Positions 26,082-34,893 are shown, counted from the first letter of the stretch. The stretch is 38,626 nt of DNA from Bifidobacteriaceae bacterium (GCA_031278655.1 JAITJZ010000071.1:1-38626); one strand, 5' to 3'. Notes: generated by a model from the sequence alone, not told the origin. Numbers and translations are program-made.

Positions 26082-26653
26082 GCCGCCACCCAGGTCTTGC
26101 GCCGCCGCCGGGCGGCGCGGGCGGCCTCGACCCAGGCTTTCTGGGCGGGCGTGGCCGCCGCCCCGCCGGTGGCGCTGAGCGTGGCCGGGCGCCAGGCGTG
26201 GCAGATGGCGAGCGCGAGGGCGTCGGCCGCGTCGGCCGGGCGGGGCGGTTCCGCCAAACCCAGGACCCGCGTCACCATCCGGGCGACCTGCTCCTTGGGG
26301 GCGTCGCCGTTGCCGGTGACGGCGGCTTTGACCTCGGTCGGGGTGTGCAAGCCGACTTCGATGCCGCGCCGGGCGGCCTCGACCATCGCCACCCCGCTGG
26401 CCTGCATGGTTCCGGCCACGGTGTAGGCGTTGCGTTGCGCGAAGACCCGCTCGACCGCGACCGCGTCCGGCCGGTGGCGCTCCAACCACTGACCGATCGC
26501 CTCGGCGATGGCCAGCAGGCGGCGGTCGACCGTCTCATCGGCCGGGCTGGTGGCGGCGCCGAAGTCGACCAGCGTCACTCGTCGCCCGGGCAGCGCGTCG
26601 ATCACCGCCAAGCCGCAACGGGTCAGCCCCGGGTCGACTCCGAGCACGCGCAT
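26078..26653 (-). CDS. ruvC: Holliday junction resolvase RuvC
   Basis: This 191-residue endonuclease cuts Holliday junctions symmetrically. All four acidic residues of the RNase H-like active site can be placed: Asp7 (VDPGLTRCG), Glu68 (AVERVF), Asp141 and Asp144 (ADAADALALAICHA). These match Asp7, Glu66, Asp138 and Asp141 of the E. coli enzyme. The C-terminal 30 residues are a basic extension (ARAARRRRKTW). It starts six bases after the yebC stop. Confidence 0.97.
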   Translation of the reverse strand: MRVLGVDPGLTRCGLAVIDALPGRRVTLVDFGAATSPADETVDRRLLAIAEAIGQWLERHRPDAVAVERVFAQRNAYTVAGTMQASGVAMVEAARRGIEVGLHTPTEVKAAVTGNGDAPKEQVARMVTRVLGLAEPPRPADAADALALAICHAWRPATLSATGGAAATPAQKAWVEAARAARRRRKTWVAA

Positions 26654-26659
26654 GCGCGG

Positions 26660-27418
26660 CTATTCGCCCATCGCCGCCGCGATGACCTCATCGCTGGCGT
26701 CGAAGTTGGTGTAAACGTTCTGCACGTCGTCCGAGTCTTCGAGGGCGTCGACGACGCGCATGATCTTCTTGACGCCATCGGCGTCCAACGCCACCTCGAC
26801 CGAGGGCACGAACTGCACTTCGGCCGAGTCGTAGTCGATCCCCGCCGCCTGCAACGCCTGGCGGGCCGCCACCAGGTTCTCCGGCGCGGTGACGATCTCG
26901 AAGCCGCCCTCCTGGGCGGTGACCTCCTCCGGGTCGGCGTCGAGGACGGCGTCGAGGACGGCGTCCTCGTCCACGCCAGGCGCCGCCGGCACGTCGATGA
27001 CGCCTTTGCGCGAGAACATGTAGGACACCGACCCGGGGTCCGCCAGCGATCCGCCGTTGCGGCTGAGGGCCAGCCTGATGTCCGATGACGCGCGGTTGCG
27101 GTTGTCTGTCAGCGCCTCCACCAGCACGGCCACGCCGCCCGGCCCGTAGCCTTCGTAGATGATGGATTGGTAGTCGGCGCCGCCGCCCTCGGCCCCGGAG
27201 CCGCGTTTGACGGCCCGGTCGATGTTGTCGTTCGGCACCGACGACTTCTTGGCCTTCTGGATGGCGTCAAAAAGGGTCGGGTTGGCGGCCGGGTCGCCGC
27301 CCCCGGTGCGCGCCGCCACTTCGATGTTCTTGATCAGCTTGGCGAACAGCTTGCCGCGCTTGGCGTCAATGGCCGCCTTCTTGTGCTTGGTGGTGGCCCA
27401 TTTGGAATGACCCGACAT
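26660..27418 (-). CDS. YebC/PmpR family transcriptional or translational regulator
   Basis: This 252-residue protein opens with the family signature [20 protein letters not shown], then [50 protein letters not shown] and a C-terminal [13 protein letters not shown]. Family members bind DNA in some bacteria, and some (TACO1-type) help translation of proline-rich stretches. Which role applies is open, although this window does encode very proline-rich proteins. An acidic tandem ([16 protein letters not shown]) reflects a small DNA duplication near 26938-26960. GGGGAAG lies ten bases before the ATG. It is the first gene of yebC-ruvC-ruvA-ruvB. Confidence 0.95.
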   Translation of the reverse strand: MSGHSKWATTKHKKAAIDAKRGKLFAKLIKNIEVAARTGGGDPAANPTLFDAIQKAKKSSVPNDNIDRAVKRGSGAEGGGADYQSIIYEGYGPGGVAVLVEALTDNRNRASSDIRLALSRNGGSLADPGSVSYMFSRKGVIDVPAAPGVDEDAVLDAVLDADPEEVTAQEGGFEIVTAPENLVAARQALQAAGIDYDSAEVQFVPSVEVALDADGVKKIMRVVDALEDSDDVQNVYTNFDASDEVIAAAMGE

Positions 27419-27466
27419 GGATTGGCGCTTCCCCTCGTCCTCGGCTGTCTGGCGGTGATCCCGGCC

Positions 27467-27472
27467 AGTCTA
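27467..27472 (-). promoter_or_regulatory. Candidate -10 box upstream of yebC
   Basis: TAGACT on the minus strand would start transcription near 27460, about 40 bases before the yebC ATG. No SOS-type LexA box was seen in this interval, even though the operon contains ruv genes. Confidence 0.3.
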
Positions 27473-27504
27473 CCGGCGCGGCCCGCCGCCTGGCCGGTCC
27501 CCCG

Positions 27505-27527
27505 CCGCGACTGGGCTGCAGTCGCGG
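27505..27527 (-). terminator. Hairpin between the amidase gene and yebC
   Basis: CCGCGACT (27505-27512) and AGTCGCGG (27520-27527) form a perfect 8-bp GC-rich stem with a 7-nt loop, about 130 bases beyond the amidase stop. No T run follows, so it may be a weak or Rho-assisted terminator. It would separate the amidase message from yebC. The remainder of 27528-27653 contains a short tandem repeat GCTGTGGGCCGCGCC (27577-27621) and no gene. Confidence 0.4.
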
Positions 27528-27653
27528 GGATCGGCCGGGCGGCGGGCTGTGATCATCTCCTATTCGTCTTCCTGGCGTGGGCCGCGCCGCTGTGGGCCGC
27601 GCCGCTGTGGGCCGCAGCCGTTTCCCGAGTCCGGCTGGCTTGCCCCCTCGGCC

Positions 27654-30395
27654 CTAACGGGCGCGCGCCTCCTTCCTGGCCCGCAGCCGGAGGACGCCGC
27701 CCAGGACCACCGCCACGCCGGCCGCGCCCAAGGCCCACCAGAGGTCGCCGCCGACTCCCGTCCAGGGCAGGGTCGATGACGCGGTGGTCTGGCTGCCGGA
27801 CCCGCCAGAGCTGGTCGTCAGCTGGTCGCCGGCGCCCGAAGTGTCGGCGTCGTCTGGCTCCTCGACGTCATCGGGCTCCTCGACGTCTTCCGGCTCCTCG
27901 ACGTCATCCCCGTCGGCCAGGGGCAGCGCCGGCGTGATCTCCGGCAACGCCCGGCCCTGGGCGACCTGGTCGAAGGCGTAGGCGAAACCGAGCAGCTCGG
28001 CGTCCTGGAAGGCTTTGCCCTGCAGTTGCAAGCCCACCGGGTTGCCGTTGGCGTTGAGACCGGCCGGGAAGATCGCGGTGGGCACGCCCGTGGCCGAGGA
28101 TTGCGGATCGATCCGCCCGAAGCTCGGTTGGATCGAGTCATTCAGGTGGATGTCGCTCAGTTCGGTCGCGTAGAGCACCGCGTCGACCGAATTCGCGTCC
28201 ATCCAGGCCGCCAAGGCGTCACGGGCGTCCGCCCGCCAAACCTCGAAGGCGCGCTGCTCGGCGTCGGTCATCCGCCCTGTGCCGGTGTACGGGGCGGTGT
28301 TGACGCGATTCGGCACCCTCAGCGGGCTGCGAGTGATTTCCTCAGCCACCGTGTATGGGTTGTCCGGGTGCGCGTCGATCCACTGCGACCAGCCCTCATA
28401 GCCCAAGTCTCCGGGGGGACGGCCGGATGTGGCGGGGGCGGCCGGGATCTCAACTAAGGTGGCGCCGGCAGCCTCGAAGTTGGCGAACTGGGCGCGCAGC
28501 GCGTCCGTCACCGCGGTTGTCCCAAACGGATCGTCAAAGGCGCCCGCGGGGATGCCGATGCGCTTGCCTTGGAGGGCGTCCGCGCTGAGGAACTCCGACC
28601 AATCGTCCGGACGGTTGCCGTTGGCCACGTCATCGAGCACGTCATCGGGGTTGTCGACGGCTGCCACCTGCAGCAACAGCGCCAGGTCTTCGTTCGACTG
28701 GGCGATGAAGCCGACGTAGTCCTGAATCAGCGTCAACGGCATGGTGCCGGCGCTGCTCTGGATGCCGTCAGTGCCGCGCAACGAGTACAGGCTGGCGGCG
28801 CCGGACGGACCCCACAGGGAGTCGCCGGTTTGGGTGCCGATCGCGGCAGCCGCGAAACTCGACGCAACTGCCACCGCCGACCCGCCGCTCGACCCGATCG
28901 AGCTGCGCGACGAGTCGAACGCGTTCCAGACCTGCCCGAAGGCGCTGGGGCTGAAGTGCCCGTCGTTGGCGAACTCAGCCAAGTTGGCTTTGCCGAGAAT
29001 GATGGCGCCGGCCTCGCGGAGTTTGGCCACCTGCCAGGCGTCTTGCGTCGGTTGATAACCCTCGAAAATCAACGACCCGCCAGTTGTCGGCATGTCGTAG
29101 GTGTCGACGATGTCCTTCACCAGGATGGGGATGCCGAGCAGCGGCTTGGTGTCGCCGGCCGCCCGGGCCGCGTCCGCGGCCGCGGCCTGCTCGAGCGCCG
29201 TCGGCGAGACGACCAGGACCGAGTGCAGGCCCAAGGGACCCTGGTCGTAGGCGGCGATGCGGTCCAAGTAGGCCTGGACCAGTTCGACGTTGGTGACGAC
29301 TCCAGCGTCGAGGTCGCTGAGCAGATCGGTGATGGTCTTGCCGCGCACGTCGTATTCGACAGTCGTGGTCCCCTCGACCGGGGCGACGGTCGTGCCGATG
29401 CCGCCCAAGATCTCGCCGTCAGGGTTGGCGCAGTCCGCGCCCAGGGCCGTCAGGTCGAAGTTGACGATGGCGCAAATCTCGGCGTCGTTGAGCCCGTCGA
29501 AGTCGGGCGCCAGGGCCAACGCGGCGGCTGCCGCCTCGACGGCGGCGACCTCGCTGCCGGCGGCCGGCACGGCCGCGTCCGCAGTGATCCGGCGAACCTC
29601 GGAGAGACCGGTTGTGACGTAGTGGACCACTGCGACCGTCTGGCCGGGGGCGATCGTCAGCGCGTTGACGAATGCCGGGTGGTTGGCGTCGTCTCCGTCC
29701 GCTGGCAACGCGTTCGTGAATGGGTCGCGCAAGAACAAGCCGACCCGGCCCAGCGACCCGGCGAAGCCAGGCGTCCCGAAGACAGTCGCGGACGGGCCGT
29801 TGTAGCTGGCGGAGCCCGATCCGTCGCTGGGGGTGTACCAACTGGCCCAACCATCGGCGGCGGTGATGGCCAAGTCGCCATCGCCGGTGGCGGACACGGC
29901 GCTTTGGTTCGCGCCCGTGTGGTAACCGAGTTGGCCGCCGAAGGCGACCTCGAGCGTCACCGGAGCGCCGGTGACATTGGTGAAGGCGTCATAAAAGCGC
30001 CCGGTGCTGGCGCCCGCCGCCAATGTCAATTCGCGCCGCACCACCACGCCGTCGACGTCCACGCCTTGTTCGCCGGTGAAGGTCGCGGTCCCGTCAAAGG
30101 TCGATTGGAAACCGCGCAGCAAGACACCGCTGATGGGACTGTCGCCACCACTCACTTGAACTCTCAACCCGCCGTAGCCCATCAGGGCATTAGACCCAGT
30201 GGACATGACGGAACCGGTGTCAACCCGCGGGCTGACCGCGTCATTGACGTTCCATTGATCGCCCCCGACTGTCGGAACACTGGTGTAGGCCAACGCCGAC
30301 CCAGTTCCCACCGCTCCGGCGAGCATCGCGGCGGTCACCGCCGCGATACCGCGTCTCAGGGACTTGGGACCAACGCGTCGCCGCCGATCGGTCAT
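27654..30395 (-). CDS. Secreted, sortase-anchored amidase-signature enzyme
   Basis: This 913-residue surface protein has four parts. Residues 1-36 are a signal peptide (RRRR, hydrophobic stretch, GSALA cleavage site). Residues about 37-345 are a Gly/Ser/Val-rich, probably beta-sandwich region I cannot identify. Residues about 350-820 form an amidase-signature domain, and the end has an acidic repeat linker (DVEEPEDVEEPDDVEEP), LPWTG at 876-880, a membrane helix and an Arg/Lys tail. The catalytic triad is placeable: Lys427 (VKDIVDT), cis-Ser502 (GSSGGS) and Ser526 (GTQTGDS). The 24-residue Ser-Ser spacing matches fatty acid amide hydrolase. The acyl-amide substrate is unknown. GGAGAG precedes the ATG. 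No sortase gene is in the window. In M. tuberculosis this interval holds other genes, including pdxS/pdxT, so it looks like an insertion. Confidence 0.93.
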   Translation of the reverse strand: MTDRRRRVGPKSLRRGIAAVTAAMLAGAVGTGSALAYTSVPTVGGDQWNVNDAVSPRVDTGSVMSTGSNALMGYGGLRVQVSGGDSPISGVLLRGFQSTFDGTATFTGEQGVDVDGVVVRRELTLAAGASTGRFYDAFTNVTGAPVTLEVAFGGQLGYHTGANQSAVSATGDGDLAITAADGWASWYTPSDGSGSASYNGPSATVFGTPGFAGSLGRVGLFLRDPFTNALPADGDDANHPAFVNALTIAPGQTVAVVHYVTTGLSEVRRITADAAVPAAGSEVAAVEAAAAALALAPDFDGLNDAEICAIVNFDLTALGADCANPDGEILGGIGTTVAPVEGTTTVEYDVRGKTITDLLSDLDAGVVTNVELVQAYLDRIAAYDQGPLGLHSVLVVSPTALEQAAAADAARAAGDTKPLLGIPILVKDIVDTYDMPTTGGSLIFEGYQPTQDAWQVAKLREAGAIILGKANLAEFANDGHFSPSAFGQVWNAFDSSRSSIGSSGGSAVAVASSFAAAAIGTQTGDSLWGPSGAASLYSLRGTDGIQSSAGTMPLTLIQDYVGFIAQSNEDLALLLQVAAVDNPDDVLDDVANGNRPDDWSEFLSADALQGKRIGIPAGAFDDPFGTTAVTDALRAQFANFEAAGATLVEIPAAPATSGRPPGDLGYEGWSQWIDAHPDNPYTVAEEITRSPLRVPNRVNTAPYTGTGRMTDAEQRAFEVWRADARDALAAWMDANSVDAVLYATELSDIHLNDSIQPSFGRIDPQSSATGVPTAIFPAGLNANGNPVGLQLQGKAFQDAELLGFAYAFDQVAQGRALPEITPALPLADGDDVEEPEDVEEPDDVEEPDDADTSGAGDQLTTSSGGSGSQTTASSTLPWTGVGGDLWWALGAAGVAVVLGGVLRLRARKEARAR

Positions 30396-30650
30396 GAAAA
30401 CTCTCCTCTCAGGCGCCGGGCGGGGAGCGCCGGGGTTAGCGCATCGGACCCGCCAGAGCTGGTAGTAAAGCTACAATTCCGTGATTTCCCAGCGTTTTCT
30501 CAGCTATTGCGCGGAAGCTGCCGTCTGGTTTCAACTCGTTTGCGGCCGGCGGGCCTGGCGGGAATAAGGCGAGCGCGTTCGGCGTTGGCCATTAGCGAAA
30601 TGCGAGATTTAGCAACGGCCCGGCTGAGGGCCAGCAGAAACTGGGGAGAC
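30396..30650. other. Intergenic region between divergent genes
   Basis: This 255-bp region is relatively AT-rich for the window. It contains a small inverted repeat GTAG-TAAAG-CTAC (30463-30475), about 70 bp upstream of the amidase start, but no convincing -35/-10 pair on either strand. Confidence 0.3.
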
Positions 30651-30905
30651 ATGAACACGGCCACGGCATTGCTTGAGGCGCCGGCAAACAATCGTTCCGG
30701 TGACAGTTGGCGCCCGTGGCGGGCCCACCACCTGTCGGCGCCCGCGATGTCGGCGCCCGCGATGTCGGCGCCCGCCGGGCGCCGGGCCGTTTCCCCAGCC
30801 GCGCGGGCTTACGCGAACGCCATGGCCGCGCAATTCGACTCCGTCGAGCGGGCCGTCGCCACATTGGACGCCGCCGCCCGCGCCCTGGCCGCCACCCCGG
30901 CCTGA
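30651..30905 (+). CDS. Small hypothetical protein
   Basis: This is a possible 84-residue protein whose codons are GC-rich at the third position like its neighbours'. It starts at an ATG just after GGGGAGAC, which is close but usable as a ribosome site. An N-terminal polar part with a three-fold SAPAM repeat (15-bp DNA unit GTCGGCGCCCGCGAT) is followed by a likely amphipathic helix (ARAYANAMAAQFDSVERAV, then ATLDAAARALA). There is no signal peptide or membrane segment. It has no recognised family. It diverges from the amidase gene and converges on the thrS operon end. It could be a chance open frame; a much longer reading frame that includes it is antisense to the amidase gene. Confidence 0.45.
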   Translation: MNTATALLEAPANNRSGDSWRPWRAHHLSAPAMSAPAMSAPAGRRAVSPAARAYANAMAAQFDSVERAVATLDAAARALAATPA

Positions 30906-31011
30906 CAAGCGGCGCACCCGCCGGCGAATTCCGGCCGGGCGGACCCGGCAACATCAACCGGCCCAACCTGAGCCAGCCCCACGGCATCGGGCGACCGCGG
31001 CAAACCTGAGC

Positions 31012-31029
31012 CCGCCGCACGGACGGCGG
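31012..31029 (-). terminator. Hairpin at the end of the thrS-pimA operon
   Basis: CCGCCG (31012-31017) and CGGCGG (31024-31029) form a 6-bp stem with a 6-nt loop directly after the stop codon of the last operon gene. No T run is present. A dispersed 12-mer copy lies just beyond it at 30981-30992. Confidence 0.35.
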
Positions 31030-31566
31030 TCACGGGCTGGCCAGGCCCTCGGACGGGGCGTCGTCGATGTCGCAGGTCTGCGGCAGCGGCGCGCGGCCGG
31101 CCAAGTGCAACCAGCGCACCAGGCGGCGCGAGCGCAGACGGACGGTCATGGTCACGGCGTCGTTGAGGAAGCGGCGCGCCAAGACCGCCCGGTACCAGGC
31201 GGCGCCCAGTTCGCGCAGAAGCGGTTCGCGCTCCGGCACCGCCAGGTCGGCCGCGACCTGGGCGGCGTCGCCGGTGGCGGCGCGCAACACGGCCGAGAGT
31301 TCCGAATGCTCCGAGCCTTGAGGCGGCGCCTCGAGGGCGGCGCGGGCGGCCTCCGCCACCACCATCGAGGTCACCGGGTCCCACAGTTGCTCGTGGGCCA
31401 GGGCCAGCGCCACCGAGGCGCGGCGGGTCAACTGCAGTTGCAGCGACGCCCAGCCGTTCTCCACCCGGCGGTGCATGCGGTCGACCCGGCTGGCCGCGTA
31501 CCAGACAGCCCCGACCAGCAGCGCGGCCGCCACCAGCGTGATCGCGACCGGCGCCATCCAACCCAT
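31030..31566 (-). CDS. Single-pass membrane protein resembling LemA
   Basis: This 178-residue protein has one N-terminal membrane helix (APVAITLVAAALLVGAVWY) followed by a helical domain. The segment RVDRMHRRVENGWASLQLQLTRRASVA resembles the start of LemA-type helical bundles (the V-x-x-A/G-W-A-x-I/L-x-x-Q-L-x-R-R pattern); the remainder is Ala/Glu-rich helix. GGGGGAG stands just before the ATG, and it begins nine bases after the pimA stop, so it is the last gene of the thrS operon. The role is unknown. A LemA-like gene at this position is, to my recollection, seen in other actinobacteria. Confidence 0.7.
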   Translation of the reverse strand: MGWMAPVAITLVAAALLVGAVWYAASRVDRMHRRVENGWASLQLQLTRRASVALALAHEQLWDPVTSMVVAEAARAALEAPPQGSEHSELSAVLRAATGDAAQVAADLAVPEREPLLRELGAAWYRAVLARRFLNDAVTMTVRLRSRRLVRWLHLAGRAPLPQTCDIDDAPSEGLASP

Positions 31567-31575
31567 GACTCCCCC

Positions 31576-32682
31576 TCAGCTGCCGGTGACCGCGTCGTAG
31601 ACAGCCAGCACTCGGTCGGCCACATTTGACCAGTCGTAACGCCAGACCGCCCGGCCGGCCTCGGCCACTTGGCGGGCGGTGGCCTCGGCGTCCGCCAAGA
31701 CGCCGATGATCGCGTCCGCCAGCGACCGGGCGTCGCCGCGTTCGAACAGCCGGCCGAGCGCGCCATCGTCCAGCACCCGCGCGAAGGCCGGCAGATCGGA
31801 GGCGACCACCGGCGCGCCCGCAGCCATCGCCTCGACCAGCACTATCCCGAAGGACTCGCCGCCCAGTTGCGGCGCGATGTAGAGCGAGCAGCCTCGGAAC
31901 AGGCCGGCCTTGTCGGCGTCGGAGATCGGGCCGACCAACTCGACCGCCGCCGCGTCCGCCCCCAATTGGCCGAGCGCCTCGGCGGCGTCGCCGGCCCCGG
32001 CGATCACGAACCGGACCCCCGGGAAGGCGGCCCGGACTCGCGCCACGGCGGCCAGCGCCACCTTCAGGCCCTTGCGCGGCTCGGTCAACCGGCCCAAGAA
32101 GGCCACCACCGGGCGCTCCGGCGTGGCCAGCCAGCGCGGGTCGGGCGGGGCGGCGGCGAAGGCCTCGACGTGAACGCCGTTGGGGATGATGACCGAGTCG
32201 ACGCCAAGGTGGTCCATGATTGTCCGGCGGGCGTCCTCGCTCACGGCAATGGCCCCGGCGATCTTCTCCATCGAGGCTCTGACCAGCGGATACGCCGCGC
32301 GCAGGGCGCGCGACGCGGTCTGCGCGGAATGGAAGGTGGCCACCAGCGGGCCGTTCGCCGCCAGCATGGCCAGCATGCCCAGCGACGGGACGATCGGCTC
32401 GTGGACGTGAAGCAGGTCGAAGCCGCCGTCGCCAAGCCAGCGGCGGGTGCGGCGGGCGGCCAACGGCCCAAAGCTCAGCCGCGCCACCGAGCCGTTGTAG
32501 TGAATCGGCACCGACCGCCCGGCCGGGACCACGTAGTCCGGCAGCGGCGTCTCATCCTCGGCCGCGGCCAGCACCGAGACCTCGTGGCCGCGCCCGATCA
32601 GTTCGCCCGCCAGGTCGCGGATGTGGAACTGGACCCCGCCCGGCACGTCGAACGAGTAGGGGCAGACCAATCCGATCCTCAT
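31576..32682 (-). CDS. pimA: Phosphatidylinositol mannosyltransferase PimA (GT4)
   Basis: This 368-residue GT-B fold enzyme transfers the first mannose from GDP-mannose to phosphatidylinositol on the inner face of the membrane. It shows MRIGLVCPYSFDVPGGVQ at the start, HVHEPIVPSLG, TFHSA, VSEDARRTI, FLGRLTEPRKGL in the nucleotide domain, and GGESFGIVLVEAMAAG carrying the E-x7-E retaining motif. The length is close to the mycobacterial enzyme. Its ATG overlaps the stop of the acyltransferase gene (ATGA). Operon position after the phosphatidylinositol phosphate synthase and acyltransferase supports PimA over other GT4 functions. Confidence 0.93.
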   Translation of the reverse strand: MRIGLVCPYSFDVPGGVQFHIRDLAGELIGRGHEVSVLAAAEDETPLPDYVVPAGRSVPIHYNGSVARLSFGPLAARRTRRWLGDGGFDLLHVHEPIVPSLGMLAMLAANGPLVATFHSAQTASRALRAAYPLVRASMEKIAGAIAVSEDARRTIMDHLGVDSVIIPNGVHVEAFAAAPPDPRWLATPERPVVAFLGRLTEPRKGLKVALAAVARVRAAFPGVRFVIAGAGDAAEALGQLGADAAAVELVGPISDADKAGLFRGCSLYIAPQLGGESFGIVLVEAMAAGAPVVASDLPAFARVLDDGALGRLFERGDARSLADAIIGVLADAEATARQVAEAGRAVWRYDWSNVADRVLAVYDAVTGS

Positions 32683-33620
32683 GGCGCGCCGCCTCCAGCG
32701 CGGCTGGCGGCGCTCGCGCCGCTGGCCCCTCTGGCTCGTTTCAGCCGCTCCGGGTCCAGGTCGGCGGTGAAGACCTTCTGAAGCATGTGCCAGTCGGCCG
32801 GGTGGCGCCGGATGGCGCCCTCAAGGAAACTGGCCCAGTCTTGGGTCATGGCTTCGATCTGCCGCGCCTTCGACTGGCGCGGCGGAGCCTCGACGCGCCC
32901 GGAGAATTCAAGCGCGTAACCCTCGCCCTGGCGGTACATGGCCACGCCGTAGAGCGGCCGGCCGGTGGCCAGGGCGAGGGCGGCCGGTCCGGCCGCGAAC
33001 AGCGCCTTGGCGCCGAAGAAGTCGACTTCGACGCCGCCGCGCCCCAGGTCGCGGTCGGCCAGGAGCGGGATCAGCCAGGCGGTCTGGGCGTCCGCCGCCC
33101 GGCGCAATTCGCGCATGACCGGGCGGCCGGGGTCCAACGGGATGATGTTGAGACCGATCCGCCGCCGCATGGCCAGGAAGTCTTGGAAGACCGCCTCGGG
33201 GCGCAGGTGTTCGGCGACGGTCGTGATGGGGGCCAGTTCGAGGGTGGCCCAGGCGCCCGCCAGGTCCCAGTTGCCCATGTGGCCAAGGGCCAGGACGGCC
33301 TGCGGCGCCGGGCCGAGGTCCGCGCGCACGCGGTCCTCGTCGATGAGTCGCACCGTCCGCCCGATTCGCTCCGCCGACCAGTTGGCGAGTTGGAAGGCCT
33401 CGCGGTAATAGCGCAAGTAGGCGCGCATGGCCCGGCGGGTCAGCCGCCTGAGCGCGGCTTGGCCGATGTCGGGGCTCACCCTGGCGAGGTTGGCGGCCAG
33501 TCGGCGCACGCCTCGGCCGCGTCGCCAACTGGCGATGTCGCCCGCCAGGGCGAAGCCGCCGCGCGCCACCGGTTCCGGCAGTCGCGGCGTCCATTTCCAG
33601 GCCAACGCCGCCAGGTTCAC
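32679..33620 (-). CDS. Phosphatidylinositol mannoside acyltransferase (HtrB/LpxL-like)
   Basis: This 313-residue member of the lysophospholipid acyltransferase family corresponds in position to PatA (Rv2611c), which acylates mannose of PIM. The active-site H-x4-D motif is GHMGNWD (His114, Asp119). It is followed by AEHLRPEAVFQDFLAMRRRIGLNIIPL, LIPLLADRDLGRGGVEVDFFG (each in part) and a C-terminal HPADWHMLQKVF. The GTG at 33620 overlaps the preceding stop (GTGA); the open frame upstream of it is only pgsA read in another frame. An Arg/Ala/Ser-rich tail of about 18 residues is unconserved. Confidence 0.92.
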   Translation of the reverse strand: MNLAALAWKWTPRLPEPVARGGFALAGDIASWRRGRGVRRLAANLARVSPDIGQAALRRLTRRAMRAYLRYYREAFQLANWSAERIGRTVRLIDEDRVRADLGPAPQAVLALGHMGNWDLAGAWATLELAPITTVAEHLRPEAVFQDFLAMRRRIGLNIIPLDPGRPVMRELRRAADAQTAWLIPLLADRDLGRGGVEVDFFGAKALFAAGPAALALATGRPLYGVAMYRQGEGYALEFSGRVEAPPRQSKARQIEAMTQDWASFLEGAIRRHPADWHMLQKVFTADLDPERLKRARGASGASAASRAGGGAP

Positions 33621-34339
33621 TGGCCCGCCGCCCGCCGCCCGGCCGCCCCGCCGGGCACCCCGCCAGTCGCCCCAGTCGGCCCGCCGGCCGCCTCGCCGGC
33701 CGCCCCGCCAGGCTCCCCGCCAGCCGACCCCGCCGCCTCCGCCAACGCCTGACGCCGGACGGCCGCCATCCGCTGCCCAACGGTCACCAAGCTCGCCAGT
33801 GCCGCCAGGCCCAGGGCCGCGGCCAACACCTGCCAGATCCCGCTCAACCCCGTCACCAGGGCCGCCACCAGGGCTAATCTCCACCGGTCGGCCCGCTCGG
33901 CGATCCCGACCGCGGCATCGTAGCCGAGCGCCTCGGCCCGCGCCCGGGCGTAGGGCACGATCGCCCCGGCCGCCACCGCGCCGATCCCGGCCACCACGCC
34001 CCAGGTGTGCCCCTCTCGCGCCAGGTAGATGGTCAGGCCCGCGAAGATGGCGGCGTCCGCCAGCCGGTCCAGCGTCGAGTCGAGGAAGGCGCCCCATTTG
34101 GAGACGGCGCCGGACAGCCGCGCCATCGTCCCGTCGAGCGCGTCGGTGGTGGCCACCGCCGCCAGGATGACGGCCCCCAGCCACAGGTGGCCGAGCGGGA
34201 ACAGCGTCAGCGCCACACCGCATTGCACGATGACGCCGACAACCGTCACGGTGTTGGCCCGGACTTTGTGTTTGACCAGCCAGGCGGCCGGCCGGCCGAA
34301 GAGCCGCTGTTCCAGCGGCTTGGAGTTGGCGCCCAGCAT
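33617..34339 (-). CDS. pgsA: CDP-alcohol phosphatidyltransferase, phosphatidylinositol phosphate synthase
   Basis: This 240-residue membrane enzyme condenses CDP-diacylglycerol with inositol phosphate. The complete family motif D-x2-DG-x2-AR-x8-G-x3-D-x3-D is at Asp66, Asp69-Gly70, Ala73-Arg74, Gly83, Asp87 and Asp91. Several membrane helices surround it. The N-terminal [20 protein letters not shown] region matches actinobacterial phosphatidylinositol phosphate synthases. The ATG at 34339 shares one base with the stop of the HIT gene (TGATG). From about residue 200 the tail is a Gly/Ala/Pro repeat (GGAAGEAAGGPTGATGG) that looks like repeat expansion. Position next to the acyltransferase and pimA points to inositol rather than glycerol phosphate as acceptor. 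Confidence 0.92.
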   Translation of the reverse strand: MLGANSKPLEQRLFGRPAAWLVKHKVRANTVTVVGVIVQCGVALTLFPLGHLWLGAVILAAVATTDALDGTMARLSGAVSKWGAFLDSTLDRLADAAIFAGLTIYLAREGHTWGVVAGIGAVAAGAIVPYARARAEALGYDAAVGIAERADRWRLALVAALVTGLSGIWQVLAAALGLAALASLVTVGQRMAAVRRQALAEAAGSAGGEPGGAAGEAAGGPTGATGGVPGGAAGRRAAGQ

Positions 34340-34893
34340 CAGGGCTCGCCCCAAGCCTCGGCGATGGCCTGGCGGGTGGCGCCCAGCAACTCCGGCAGCG
34401 CCCGCGAGCGGGCCACGATCGGGAAGAAGTTGGAGTCGCCGGTCCAACGCGGCACGACGTGCTGGTGCAGATGGGCGGAGATGCCGGCCCCGGCGACCCG
34501 TCCCAAGTTCATGCCCAGGTTGAAACCCAGTGGCGCGCGCGCCCGGCGGATCGCCTTGACGGCGCGTTGGGTGAACTGCGTCAGCTCGATCGCCTCGGCC
34601 TCATCCAGATCGGTCAGTTCTGGGACGTGGCGGTAGGGGCAGACAAGCAGGTGGCCGGGGTTGTATGGGAACAGGTTGAGCAGGGCGTAGACCTTCGCCC
34701 CGCGAGCCACGATCAGGGCCTCGGCGTCATCGCGCTTGGGCGCCTCGCAGAAGGGGCAGTCCTCCGGCCGGTCCCCGTCCGGGCGCGCCTCGCCGCCAAC
34801 GTAAACCATCCGGTGTGGCACCCACAGCCGGTCGAAGCCGTCCGCCTCCCCGGCCAGCGCCTCGCGGCCCGGCGCCGACAGTTCATCAGTCAT
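34339..34893 (-). CDS. HIT family protein, probable Ap4A phosphorylase/hydrolase
   Basis: This 184-residue protein has the histidine triad [10 protein letters not shown] (His141, 143, 145), a CPFC zinc-type pair at 46-49, and [22 protein letters not shown]. Its neighbours, thrS and pgsA, are those of M. tuberculosis Rv2613c, which has been characterised as a diadenosine tetraphosphate phosphorylase. Threonyl-tRNA synthetase is one source of Ap4A, so coupling to thrS makes sense; this is inference. The ATG at 34893 overlaps the end of thrS by eight bases and begins the conserved part; an ATG at 34941 lies further inside thrS and is less likely. Confidence 0.93.
   Translation of the reverse strand: MTDELSAPGREALAGEADGFDRLWVPHRMVYVGGEARPDGDRPEDCPFCEAPKRDDAEALIVARGAKVYALLNLFPYNPGHLLVCPYRHVPELTDLDEAEAIELTQFTQRAVKAIRRARAPLGFNLGMNLGRVAGAGISAHLHQHVVPRWTGDSNFFPIVARSRALPELLGATRQAIAEAWGEP

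Noticed and set aside
28569-30905. A 778-codon open frame on the plus strand
   Set aside because: Most of it is antisense to the amidase gene, which has a complete domain structure; only the last 84 codons, beyond the amidase start, are kept as a possible small gene.
33620-34223. Upstream extension of the acyltransferase to 514 residues
   Set aside because: The extension is pgsA read in another frame; the GTG at 33620 overlaps the pgsA stop as in the other coupled pairs.
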